Of a DNA stretch of 64,000 nucleotides, positions 20,961-32,726 are shown piece by piece (the stretch's first letter is position 1; every line of letters begins with the position of its first letter). Origin of the DNA: Castor canadensis (Eukaryota > Chordata > Mammalia > Rodentia > Castoridae); NCBI RefSeq assembly GCF_047511655.1, contig NC_133397.1, positions 11,743,501 to 11,807,500 of the forward strand, read 5' to 3'. The notes beneath the pieces were generated by a model. That model was not told the origin of the DNA. It was given only the letters and a program-made list of their open reading frames with translations, and ran no database searches. The translations under genes and the position numbers were made by a program.

Positions 20961-23245
20961 TGTCAGCCAAGAAAAGTCCAACGCATATGGCATATTTGAT
21001 TTTGGAGAATTCTTGTTCTTCCAAAAGGTCCACATGGGGATTTTTCCAGAATCCCTTGGGAAAACCCCATTGCTGTGGGGAGATTCCTCACATAACAATC
21101 TAACTTTTACTCAATCCATCTGACCTCCCCTCTGTTCCTGGTTACATATTCTATAGATTCCGCTGGCTACCCTAGTCCACAAAGGACGCACTATTGATGT
21201 CTAAAAGATGGCTCAAGTCTAGCTACTGTCCAAAGCATCAGTGTGGGTCATTCTCAACATATCGCCACCCCAAACAGCAAGAGGTAAGCTGATCTTGGAT
21301 GCTGTGTTTCCTTTCCCTGTCAATACAGCCAGCCACCTGATGTTTTTAGGTTAGAAGCAGATACCCATATCTGGGTTAACCAGGCCACCTGTATTAATTT
21401 CTCCTAAGAATAATCCTACAACCCTATATTCTGATGGGCTGTACTTCCTGTGATGAATGATTTCTATACCTCATCAGCATCCACCTGGGGAAGGAGATTC
21501 TAATCTTTTACTTCTGACACCTTAGAAGAAAACTACCTCTGTGTAATTCAGTAGATCAATCTTTCCCCTCTCCATAATAAGGAAAAGGAGAAAACTTCAG
21601 ATATAATTGTTATAGAGAAATTTTCTTCTCCTTGAGCCAATTCTCTTGGAATCCTGGTCTCCTACTTGTCTAAGTTATTTGGGAGAGAAGAATGGGGATC
21701 GCAAGACTGGTTTAGCTATCTCTTCTTTGGCAAGCACTGACAGAGGGAACTAGCAGCAACTTCGTGCTCTATTTAGAATGTCAGAACTTACTGTTTTCAG
21801 GTTTGGGCTTTAGCCAAAATTCCAAGACAATAGGAGAAACCTCACTCAGTTTCCCATTTAACAATTTCAAAAGTTAGAAAGGACTTTTAAAATCACTGTC
21901 ATAGTTGTTGTTTTTAGCTCTTTAAGAAATGTAGTCTTCAAAATAAATTCAGCTATCAACCATAGAGTAGAGAAGAAAATGCTACATAGGAGCTGTATAG
22001 CGGCTGTGCATGGAAGTGATAAAGAAAGCTCTGCAATAAACACGGATGATGACGAAGATTCCGGATGGTATGTGCGTCTCTCAGTGTGTGAAGGCTGCTG
22101 GGAAGGACTTACTTCATAATCTACTTCTGGGATCAAAACCGTGGAAATTAAAGGTAATAGAGAACATCAAATAAATGTGGAAGATTTCAAAACTGCGAAG
22201 TGTCTGTTTTTCCTGGCGCCACCACAAACTTAAGGGCTCCTTGTGCCTTGCAAGAAGCTACCAAGTGGAGCAGCAGCAGCTACAGAGAATTCAGATTATG
22301 GACTTCAGCAGCCCCAACTGTCACAAAGGAATACTCAATAATGTTTAGAAGTGGCAACTGTTAAGAAGAGCCCTCCAAGTTGGAACAAGAAGAGACAGAG
22401 TGCATTAAAACTGGAGCGTATGGTGAGTCAGACAAGCAAATGGTATGGATTCTGTAGGATTGGTTACAAGGTTGGTTACACAGACTTTCCAGGATGAGAG
22501 ACACCTCACTGGCAGCCACAAAGGAACATACAGCAGGGCAGAACTGTATGCTCACCTCCCTCTCCAGTCTGTCCACAACTGAGGTCATGAGTTAACATGG
22601 ACTTCTTCCAAACTCTGATGCTGTCTGAGGAAAAGAGACAGAAAGGGGAGGAATTTGGAAAAAATGGATTTGATTGACTTAAGTGAAATTAACTGTTAAA
22701 TAAAGTGACTGAGTTGTCTTAAATTGCAAAATTTAGTTTTCTATATCAGGAAGAAATGGGTAGCTTATAAGCTAAGTTTAATTTAGATATTAAGAAAAAT
22801 AATAGAATGTCAAACAGTCCAGGTGCCGCACTGTTTTAAAGATAAATAAACTGAAGAGTGGGTTAAGGAGCTTGTAAATAGAGTCTGCAAAGAAACCAGA
22901 CCTCAGCTCTTGATTTTAATCATTTCCTAACACCAAAAGGGTGATTTCTAGAACCACCATGGAGTGATTTGGAGCATATAAGGAAGAGAGCATATTGCCA
23001 ACACATTTTCTTTGGATTAAATGAATCCTGCCCTGCCACAGCCAAGCTGTGCAAACAAAGCCAAAACCCAAATCTCTAAATAATATGTTCCCATCTTTAA
23101 TCCTCATCTATTTAGACACACATCCATGTGCACTCAAATTGGCCTCAGAACATTAGGAAGATTTATAGCCATTGTCTGCAACAACGGTGTACACTGCTTA
23201 GGTATGATGGCAAGAGAATGTGGTCTCTTAGCAAGGCTGCTCCTG
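20961..23245. other. Long unique stretch, no gene recognised
   Basis: Frames at 21867-22136 and 22361-22588 (minus) and 20920-21123 (plus) have no recognised family. The 22200-22440 segment is GC-balanced and ends at a donor-like ATG|GTGAGT (GT at 22420-22421), but no partner acceptor or promoter is evident. Confidence 0.4.
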
Positions 23246-23249
23246 AATA

Positions 23250-23350
23250 TAAGCTTGATGGGTGTCAAACACTGAGTCTGTAATTTGCTAGATGTGTAAC
23301 CTTATGCAAATTCCTTAATTCCCCTTTGGATAAAGCTAATTTAATTATAT
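23250..23350 (+). repeat. MIR SINE fragment
   Basis: 'tttgctagatgtgtaacctt' and 'atgcaaattccttaattccc' follow sense MIR order. Confidence 0.6.
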
Positions 23351-23689
23351 CATATCTCTGCAGTTGCCATAAATCTTATGTGAACGTATACATACACAGG
23401 AGAATTCATAAAGGAGTGAGTTCTCCATCATTTCAGGCATTCAAGTGGAGGCTGGACAGCCACAGGGTGGGGATGTTGCATTGGACTGAGTAATTATTTT
23501 ATTCCTTCCCAACTCTAAATAGTCCCTAGAAAAGAAGGCCTAGTGCCAAGGAACAGAATCCACTTTGAGATAAACCCAACTGATGGCTCTCACTTAGAAA
23601 AGAAGGCCAAGGATATACAATCTATTTAAAACTAAGATAGAAATAGGCCAACTCACCCTGTCGTTGGCTCAGGAGCTCTCTGTGGAGAG

Positions 23690-23930
23690 GGCACTGCATT
23701 AAAGTCAGGAGACCTCAGCAGCAGTCCCATTTGCTCTCCTCTGTGTGGTCTTGGGCAAATCAGGTAGTAGCTGTTTCTCAGTTTCTTGATTTCCAAACTA
23801 GGTGCAAAAGTGTGTGCATGTGTGTATGTGTGTGTGTGTTTGTGTTTCTGAAAAAAATAGTACTTATGAGAATTAAATGAGCCAACATGAAATTTCTTTG
23901 AAAATGGTAAATCACAGTATTAATACAGGT
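23690..23930 (+). repeat. MIR SINE containing a (TG)n tract
   Basis: 'gtggtcttgggcaaatcagg', 'tttctcagtttcttgatttc' and 'gagaattaaatgagccaaca' follow sense MIR order. A TG-rich microsatellite at 23813-23845 interrupts it. Confidence 0.7.
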
Positions 23931-24149
23931 ATTATCATTTGAAGAATTCAAATTACACTATACATCATTAGTTCTGAAAATAACATACATAACCTAAAAC
24001 TCTAGCTGAGACTAAACTATTATTTTAAACATTGTGACGGGCATAAAAGAAGGAAAATATGCTACTTCAAAAGTTCCTGAACATTTTCTCTACTACTCAA
24101 GGGTAGAGACTTTGATTTATATTTAAGGCAGGCAACAGCTTTGTTTTGG

Positions 24150-24150
<1 letters not shown>

Positions 24151-24182
<32 letters not shown>
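24151..24182. repeat. (CA)n microsatellite
   Basis: About 15 uninterrupted CA units. Confidence 0.95.
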
Positions 24183-24185
<3 letters not shown>

Positions 24186-25780
24186 TAAAAGCTATAGGAC
24201 TGGGTCAAATTCCAGGAAATGTTTCTTTGCTGTCCCTTTAAAAATAAATGTTATTTACTCTGGGTGAATTTAGACTACTATGTTTATAATAACAACATAT
24301 TCTTAGAGAGTTTCATGCATTCTCCTTTAAATAGATGGTATAAGGAGAAGCAAACTGAGATGAAAAGGACTCAAGTAAGTCAAGGAAATAGACACCATAA
24401 TTTTTTTATCTTGGCCTGTGAAAACAAAAAGACCAGACTCTATTGGCTAGACACGTTTCATGTGTCTCATTATGGAATGTAGTCTTGTTGGGTTGAGTTG
24501 ATTATATTGGTTTCTCTTAGTGCCCAAAGGCAAGGTCACTCTCAAAACCTGGACTTTTATTTTAAGTAAGTGGATAATCTTGTTGTGTCATCCTGTAAAA
24601 AGGTTGATCTTAGGTCAGGAAATGAAGTCTCAATTTTTACCCCTTTAACCAAAGTGCAGACTGGTCTGGAAGCTGAACCTGTAAATAACCATGACCAGAC
24701 AAAGTTGCTATGAATTTTTCTCAGTGATGTGCTCTTTTTCTCTTTCATGTTTCAATATAATTTCATTAAAATTCAGTTCTGCTCTTTGAGTTAATTGAAT
24801 TTTCTCCTCCATACATGGAAAGGAGTGTCAAAGAGGACGTTCCCTTCTAGACTGCCCACCACTACAGTCGTGGTAGCAACAGAGTCACTTATAGGAGCCA
24901 AGTATGTCCAGAAAAATGGAGAGCACGTAGCAGTCTAAACATGGTGACAATGTTTAGTTTTTCAATTTTACTCGAGTCCTATGGCCCTGTAAACAGTGAT
25001 GGGTAAGAAACACAGCCCATCCTTTTGTGTTCTGGAAAATATCTTATTTCAAAGAAGTAAGAGGTGCCCCTCCTATGTACAACTAAAACCAGACATAGAT
25101 GCTCCAAATTTTCACTCTTTATCTCATACATAATTACCCAAAATTCTTGCTCTGTCTTATTGATCAGAACAAAATGCTTGGTAATCTATTTTGGTTAAGA
25201 ATCTTTCATTCCTCCAAGCCTGTGAGTCTTGACCACAGTTTGAACCAGCAAACAACACTTCATTTTTACTCAACACCCCCCTCTCCCCATAGAACAGGCT
25301 CTGATCTGCTACCCAATCATGACTTCCATTCCACTTTCCTACACTTACTCCTTTCTAGCTGTGTTTTACTTCCCGCAAAGAAAAACCTTTTTTATTTTTA
25401 TTGAAACTTTGGTCATAAATGTTGCTAATCACATAGAGTTCTCCTTATTGCATTCATTTCTTTTTCCTTTTTGCACTACACTTTCAGATAAAGTCCTTCT
25501 TCATTAAGCCTGCATTTTTTTATTTGACAGTAATGAAATGAAAATATATTCTGAATATGCTGAGTGAAAAAAAAAACTTGAGAAACAATTTCCTGATCAC
25601 ATGAGTTAGTAGCACCCTAGGGGACCCTCAGAAATGCTAAGAAGTACAGCATAAAGATTATTTGTTGAAAATTAGAATAGCAATTCCTCAGTTATCATAA
25701 TTTTTGTATTAAGTGTGAAGTATTCTTATTTTGTGGACAGATTTTGAGAACAGGACATTGGGTGACATATAATACACTTC
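24183..25780. other. Unique sequence, nothing recognised
   Basis: Short frames at 24219-24482, 25099-25404 and others are without recognisable families. Confidence 0.45.
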
Positions 25781-25784
25781 TTAG

Positions 25785-25990
25785 TTCTATGGCTTGAACT
25801 CAGGCTCTCATGCTTGCTAGGCAGGCACTCTTACCACTTGAACCACTCTGCCATCCCTTTATTGCCATGGAATTTTTCCAGATAGGGTCTCATGAACTAT
25901 TTGCCCAGATCTGGCTTTGAATCTCAATCCTCCTGATCTCTGTCTCCTGAGTAGCTAGGATAACAGGCATGAGCCACTGGTGCCCAGCTT
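25785..25990 (-). mobile_element. Composite B1-ID SINE, antisense
   Basis: The plus strand reads reversed ID ('ggcttgaactcaggctctca', 'cttgctaggcaggcactct', 'accacttgaaccactctgcc'). It then reads the reversed B1-like half ('ccagatagggtctcatgaac', 'ctcctgagtagctaggataa', 'caggcatgagccactggtgc'). Both halves are complete or nearly so. Confidence 0.92.
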
Positions 25991-26361
25991 AAAATATTTT
26001 TTAATTGGTAAGATACCATAGGTATCAAAACCAGCCAGCTTGGAGCAAGCAATTCTAGCTCAGATACTGAAAATTACTCTAGCATTAAAATCTAGTCCAT
26101 TATGAGGAATACACAGTTAAGAAAAAATAATTCTTATCTCCAAAGGCAAAGATTTTGCTTTTGGCAGAACATGGCTAGAAATAACTCCTCCTTCCTCATA
26201 TGTCAGGAAATGCAATCCCTAAATATTTTTCTCATAGGTGATCCCAAATACTTCTGACATACTTTAAAAGTCAACATATCCTTTCTTCACCACTTCTGAT
26301 GTTCCAGTCTTCTCTAGACGCTGAGAAGGCAACAAAAGCATAATACTAATTCCTCAACTCT
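25991..26361. other. Unique sequence, nothing recognised
   Basis: No repeat or exon signature. Confidence 0.45.
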
Positions 26362-26425
26362 ATTCATTTGTTTGTTTGTTTGTTGAAACAGGGTCTCCAT
26401 GGGTAGCTCAGGCTAGCTCATCTTT
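26362..26425 (-). mobile_element. B1-like SINE fragment, antisense, with (TTTG)n
   Basis: A (TTTG) run is followed by 'gaaacagggtctccatgggt' and 'agctcaggctagctca', a reversed B1 3' half with its former A-rich tail as a tetranucleotide repeat. Confidence 0.6.
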
Positions 26426-26469
26426 CAGAGTAAGAAATGGTAGGAACATAGGACAAATGGCCAATATTT

Positions 26470-26665
26470 GGAGTCATACAAACCTTTGGATCAAAGCCAG
26501 CATTTATAACCTATTTGCTCAGTTATCTTAGAGGCAGGTTAACTAAATTAACACTCTCATTACTAAAATGAGGATTATAATAGCAAGCTCAGATCCTCAG
26601 TATCAAGATTGGCAATAGCTAAGACCTTAGTGAAAAGTGCTTGATCCTGAGTAGGAGGTCACTTA
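26470..26665 (+). repeat. MIR-like SINE
   Basis: 'ctcattactaaaatgaggat', 'tataatagcaagctcagatc' and 'tgagtaggaggtcacttaat' fit the sense MIR 3' half. Confidence 0.5.
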
Positions 26666-29210
26666 ATATTTCTTTCCTTTTTACTTTTACTGAGCCTATT
26701 TTCCATCTTCTCCATCTGCAGTCCAAGACAGTTATTAGTATCCACCACTAATTAAAGTCTATTATCTAACAAATCTTAAGTATCTTGGTTAGAATACATT
26801 TTTTGAAAAGACAAATTTAAGTTCTACTAATTTAAAAAAAATTTAATTCCAACACTGAATCAAAAGCTTATTGCCAATTTCCTTCTTTTTCCTACACCTT
26901 CCCTTTCTATTTTATTTAGGAGTTATGTATTGGCTCCTGTCCTTGCCTTTCACATGAGATGGCCAGGGGGTACAAAACCTAAGCCAGGGATCAAGCGGAA
27001 GCCAGGATGAAAGAGGAGGTCAGGACTATTACAGGACATAGGACCACAGCCAGGAAAACAAATGGAAGTGTGGTAGTGAACAGAACTCATGGATTTAAGG
27101 CTGAAAAGATAACCAATGGGATCAATACATTCATTATAGAAAGGAGGAATGAGCACATAAGTGAAGTAAAGACAATGTGAGTTTTGTTCTCCACTATAGG
27201 AGAAGGGAGTTCAAACAACATGACTATAATAATTTATGTGATTTTTGGGTTGGAACTGGAGGTGTTGATATAAATACTTGATATATTATGCATATATACT
27301 TTCCTGATTTTTAACATATATGTATATAACATACATAACTGTTATACCTATATGTCTATATTAAATTTTACATTTGCATCTATACTCCTAATTTCAAGGA
27401 GAAGATATAAAGTTGTAGATATATATATATATATAAATGTATGGGTATTTACATATTAGATATAATTGCACACCTAAGTGTCTACTTACACATGCTTGTG
27501 TATGTTTGTGTCATATGTATGTCACATACTTTATTTCCTAATTGTTTCTGCTAATATGTTTTATAAGCAATGATAGTCCAGTAGCACTGAACATGCCAAG
27601 TACTGAGCTCTTGGTCTCTAAATATCATTCTTAACTAAATTTTCTTGGAGGAATATGGTTGGTGCAAAGTCTGTAGCAAGAACAGAGCATGAGAAGGTTG
27701 AAACACTTTATTGTGCCAAAAGTAAAACAGAAGTCACAAAATGACAAGGACATGTCAAAAGGGCACATACCCATCTTGAAAGGGCTCCTACTGGCTAGTT
27801 ATAAGATCATTTAAATTTCAGAATAAAGATATTGATAGACTGTAGCCTGTTTAATACAACAGGAATGCATAAGTTTATACTGAAGTAGATAAATGCATGC
27901 ATAAACAGAGAAAAACTCATGCTTAAAGTGAAATGCAGAATAAATGTAAATGATGATAAAATTAAGATTATATTCATTATATTAATATCTGGTTCACATA
28001 AGAATCATAAATGAATGCTAAACCTGTGGGAAAATATTTGACAAAGAATAGTATAATTATGTCATCTCAAACTGTTATCCCACAAGATAGTTATAATTAC
28101 AAAGAGAACAAGCCATTGTGACCACTCTTTAGGATGAACTTCCATCCAAAATCAGTTTCAGCTGTCAAGACTAAGACATCACATATACCTCAAGTGAGTA
28201 TGAAAAGGTTTATAGTTCACAGAATGGAATATTTTAGGGGAGAGCAGGGAAGGCTTTACAACTCTGGCTCTTTTCCTCTCAGAATCTGTTCTACCAATAA
28301 TCTAACCAGGCCAAATGCTTAGTTATGGAAATGCCAAAAACATCAGTATATTGGAAGGAATTATATAGAAATGACAGGTCATGATATCACAATATCTATT
28401 GCCAGATCACTTGTAGCCTGGGGAATTTGTACTTAGGATAGGATAGCATTCAACAGCTTCTTACACTTGAGGTTAGTGTTTTCTGTTGTTTACTCTGTTA
28501 TAACCTGTGAGACGGGGAACAGGAGAAGAGAGAGAGAGAGAGGGAGATGTCTGCCCACTCACATACATGCTAACGGGAAAGAAGTGCTAGGTTGTGGATG
28601 GTTAATGGGAGTTGAGTTGAAGTGAGGAGGAGTGTGAATAGGGAGGCAGAGCAATGCATAGTATCTCAGAGTAGGTGGCAGTAAAAAATAACTCCCGATG
28701 ACTTATAATGTCCCCTTCCATTTTTGGATCACATATTTTATATTGGCAAACTCTGCTCTAGAATTAATCATAAGAGGTACTGTTACAACTAAAATCCTTT
28801 TGCACCGGTGTAACAGGGCAATGGCCTCAAAGCTTAGCAGGTAATTAATTAGCATCCAGAAACAAATCCTGTTGTTCCTATTGCCTGTCTCTAAGCTCAT
28901 TACTCTCTTTTTATCCCTACTGTGTCTTCTTTAGTTTAGAGCCTCTTACCCAGAAAATTTAAGCAGCCTGCTGATGGGCCTTCTTCTGAGGTTTCTCTTC
29001 TTTGTCCTTATTCAATGCTGTAATCATGTTAAACTGTCTAAAACTAAAATATGACTATGTTACTATTCATTTTTTTAAGGAGATTAAGGTGTTACTCTTT
29101 TTAACACCCCCAATAGCTTCTAGCCATGAAAGACCCTCTAAGATCTGCTGCTTTTCAACCATGTGCCAAAATGGTAAAGTTTAATATGGTAAAATTTCCA
29201 GCATGTTATG
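26666..29210. other. Long unique stretch with small microsatellites
   Basis: A (TA)n tract lies at 27419-27436 and a (GA)n tract at 28530-28547. A 68-codon minus frame (26950-27156) and others have no recognised family. Confidence 0.45.
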
Positions 29211-29214
29211 CTCA

Positions 29215-29290
29215 TTAGTTAGAGTCATATATTAAGTAGACAAGGTGTACAGCAATTGTTTGTTGAATGAATAAATGACTAATCAATCAG
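29215..29290 (+). repeat. L2 LINE 3'-end fragment
   Basis: 'caattgtttgttgaatgaat' followed by 'aaatgact' is the L2 terminal motif. Confidence 0.6.
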
Positions 29291-29317
29291 AAATTGTATG
29301 AATGTCATTGATGCTGT

Positions 29318-29435
29318 TGAATTTTTTAAAGGTAAGTTCTCACTATGTTGTCCAGATTGGTCTTGAAATCCTGGACTCAAGTAATCCTACCTTAACCTCC
29401 CAATATCTGGAATGACCCATGCTCATAACGACACT
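29318..29435 (-). mobile_element. 7SL-derived monomer SINE, antisense
   Basis: 'tctcactatgttgtccagat', 'tggtcttgaaatcctggact', 'caagtaatcctaccttaacc' and 'tcccaatatctggaatgacc' form a reversed 7SL-type monomer. Confidence 0.75.
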
Positions 29436-30782
29436 CTAAGTCACTTTTGCTTTGTAGCAAAGTTCAATGAACAGGGACTCCCTTTTGACTACAGTCACTT
29501 CATTCACACGGTGTGAACAAAGGTCTATTCTGCCATAAATAAATTTCCATACAGATGTTGGTTATAGTTAATTCTAGAGAAGTTTTAATGATACAAAGAC
29601 CTTGAGACTAAATCTGTTGCTTAGGTTTCCCTTTGTTCCTATCTACATCTGGACAAAGATAAATACGCTTTTTTCCACATAAACATAACTCTCAGGTAGC
29701 AAACGTCTACATCAATTGCTTTCAAACCATAGCTATCGGAAGACTATACAGTAGTTTGTTATTACAGTTTCCATCTTTACCTTACTCCCAATATATCTTG
29801 CAGACAAGAAATTTTAGTTTTCCGTAACACCAATTTCCTTACCACCTCATACATCTTGCTTTAATATTCTCCCTTTCAGTTAACATGTCAGCATTTTGAT
29901 TGAAACAAGATGGTATTTAACAGGAACCTTTAATTCTTAGCCTTCATTAAGAATAAAAATGATAAGATTTTAGGAACCAAGACAATCTTCTGTTAAAAAA
30001 ATCATTAGAGGCATATACTTGGAAAAGCAAATGTTTGCTTCATATTATTTTGGTCTTTATTAATTATGCTTAGACCATTTGGGTATTTATGTGCAGTGTG
30101 TTCTTGGAAAACTATGGAAGCAAACTGCCCTTGTTTAGCAATATAATTGGTGTTAACTTTGGTGCCCCAGTCAATTCTTCCCCACTAAAATATGAGCCTG
30201 CCAATAAAAATATGTTCCTGGCTATTCAGATTCTCTTTGAATTTGGCATTTGTTTTGAAATTCATCTTTCTGAATGTATTCAGAGCTGTTATACTTATGT
30301 ATGACAGAGAGGGAGAGAGGTAATAAAGCCAAGATCAATTGCCTAGTAATAGCCATGATTTCATAGACATTAAAGGGTTTTTGTAATTTAGGCCTCAATA
30401 TATGGCTTCATGCCCAATCTTGTGTAGGTATTGATTTTTCAGTAGTAGGTCAGCCCCAGCAAACCTTTCAGGGCTAAACTCTCCCTGGCATAGTCAGGAA
30501 ACAACAAAAACAGGTTTGATCTGTGGGGGTCCAGCCCAGAGAGATGCTTTCTACTGTGAGAGCTGCAACTGCTCTCTGGCTTGCCATGTGCATTTGCAAC
30601 GCAAAACTTCTGCATACATCCCTATTTCCACTACTCCAAAATAATAATAATTCAGAAAGCAATGGTAATAAAAGATCTTTTATTTTTTAGCAGCTGCTAG
30701 TAAAGAAGCCCCAAGAAGCAGCAGACCTTCACATTGACTCCTCTGACTAGCAATGATGTCCTAAAATGTCCCAGTGCTTAAG
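29436..30782. other. Unique sequence, nothing recognised
   Basis: Frames at 30089-30304 and 30474-30662 have no recognised family. Confidence 0.45.
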
Positions 30783-32050
30783 AACAGACAGACAGATCAG
30801 CAGAACAAAATAGCTCTGAAATGAATCCACACAACTTCTTAATTGCTCTTCCCAGGGATATAAGAACACACACTGGGGAAAGGATAGTTTCTTTAATAAA
30901 TGGTTTTGGGAAAGACTGGATATCCATATGCAGAAGAATGAAATTGACCTTTTCTTACACCATACACACAAAAATATCATCTCAGAATGGATTAAAAACA
31001 TTTAAGCATAATATTAAAAACAAAATTATTTAAAGTAAACAGAGAAAATTTTTTCAGCGATGGTCTTAGAAAATATTTCTTGGATATGACACAGCTACAG
31101 CCAACAAAAGCAGAAACAAGCAATTGTGATTGTATCATACTAAAAGTCTTCTGCATGGAAAAGGTAATAATCAAAAGAGTAAAAATGAAACTTATGGAAT
31201 GGGAAAATATTTGCAAATCATATATCTGATAAGGGGTTAATGTCCAAAATGCACACAATAGCAAAATAAATAATTAATAACCCAATTTAAAAACTGGACA
31301 AAGAGCCAGAATAGACATTTATCAAAGAAGACATACAGAAGACCAAAAGGTACAGGAAAAAGTGCCAAACATCAATAATCATCATGGAAATGCAAATCAA
31401 CATCAAAATGACATGCTACCTTACACCTGTTAGGACAATTACTAAAAAGACAAAGATAATAAGTGTTGGTGAAGATGTGGAGGAAAGGAACCCTGCACAG
31501 CTTTGGTTCATTATGTAAATTGATACAACAATTTTGGAGAATAGTAAGTCAGTCCTCTTCACCCCCCTGCAAAAAAAAGTAGAACTACCATATAATCCAG
31601 GAAGCCTACTTCATGTCTTATACCCAAGAAAAAATGAAATCAATATTTAAAGAGTTCTTTGCTTGACTATATACCATTAACCATAATAGGCAGTAAGAAA
31701 ATTGACTATCCACCAATGAATAAAAAGACTTTACAAACTGTATTTACACTATAAGCACAAATATGATTCAGCCCTAAAACCTGAAGGAGTTCTACCCTTT
31801 GAAACAACATGGTTAAAGGGAAACACTGAGTGAGGCACAGAAACACAAATCGCATGATCTCACTCTTATATAAAATCATATAATAAGCTTGGGGAAAGAT
31901 TTTCATAGATAAAAAGATAAGTGTTGCTTTCCACTCACTGTAAATTAGGTGAGATTTGAGAGAACTACCATACCTCATTTCTTTCAAAAAGGAAGAAACA
32001 ATAAAATCAATGACTTGAGAACTGTGTGTGAATATCAAATGGTAACTATC
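30783..32050 (+). mobile_element. Old L1M-type LINE-1, ORF2 C-terminus to 3' UTR
   Basis: Decayed ORF2 sequence in order: 'gaacagacagacagatcagc', 'ggggaaaggatagtttcttt', 'atggttttgggaaagactgg', 'gtcttctgcatggaaaaggt', 'gggttaatgtccaaaatgca', 'gtgttggtgaagatgtggag', 'ccaccaatgaataaaaagac', and 3' UTR with 'gcatgatctcactcttatat'. Many indels and stops. The insertion is far older than the castorimorph-type elements. Confidence 0.85.
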
Positions 32051-32725
32051 ATTAGAAAGATAACTTTTCAGAACCAGAGCGAGGAACTATAATAATCTAC
32101 AACCAACCAACAAACAAGTAGTATATAAAAACATGCTCAAAACCTTCCTGGAATAATCCAGCAACTGCCAGGGCACAGAATGCATGAAGACAGAGAGACA
32201 GACTGGGAATTTATTATGATAAAGGTTAAATGTTGCCAGAGGGCAACTTCAGCCAAATGCACACCTCCTCCACTCTAGCCCCAGAGTTCTGTACTGTCAT
32301 TGCAGGGTTCCTGCCCTACCCTGGTTCGGAAGGAGTATCACCTACCATCGAATGGCTTGATTAGCTCTGTTCTCCACAGCACTATAATAACACAACTCAA
32401 GCCCTCTCCTCTTTCCACAGACTATTTACAAAAATAATATCAAGGTCAATGACTCAGCAATAAGTAGCTCTTGCCGCTGCATCCGTGACCTTGTTTTGTC
32501 TTTCTCTAAATGAGCCCTTGTCCTATTTTTCTATAATTGAGCATTTATTTTTCCATGAACCATATAAAAAACATAAATGGAAACAAGCAACATTCTGGAA
32601 AACCAGTTCACATTCTCACACTACTACTGGCAAACTATGTGACCTAGGGATGTCCTTTTAACCTTGACGACCACAGTTCTCCCCACCTTCGGTAAACCCT
32701 AGTAGGTCTAATCTGAATGGCTCAA
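32051..32725. other. Unique sequence, nothing recognised
   Basis: No repeat or exon signature. Confidence 0.45.
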
Positions 32726-32726
32726 G

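Noticed and set aside
22200-22425. A first exon ending at ATG|GTGAGT
   Set aside because: A donor-like word alone, with no TATA, no CpG enrichment, no conserved frame and no partner acceptor. Mentioned only in the interval note.
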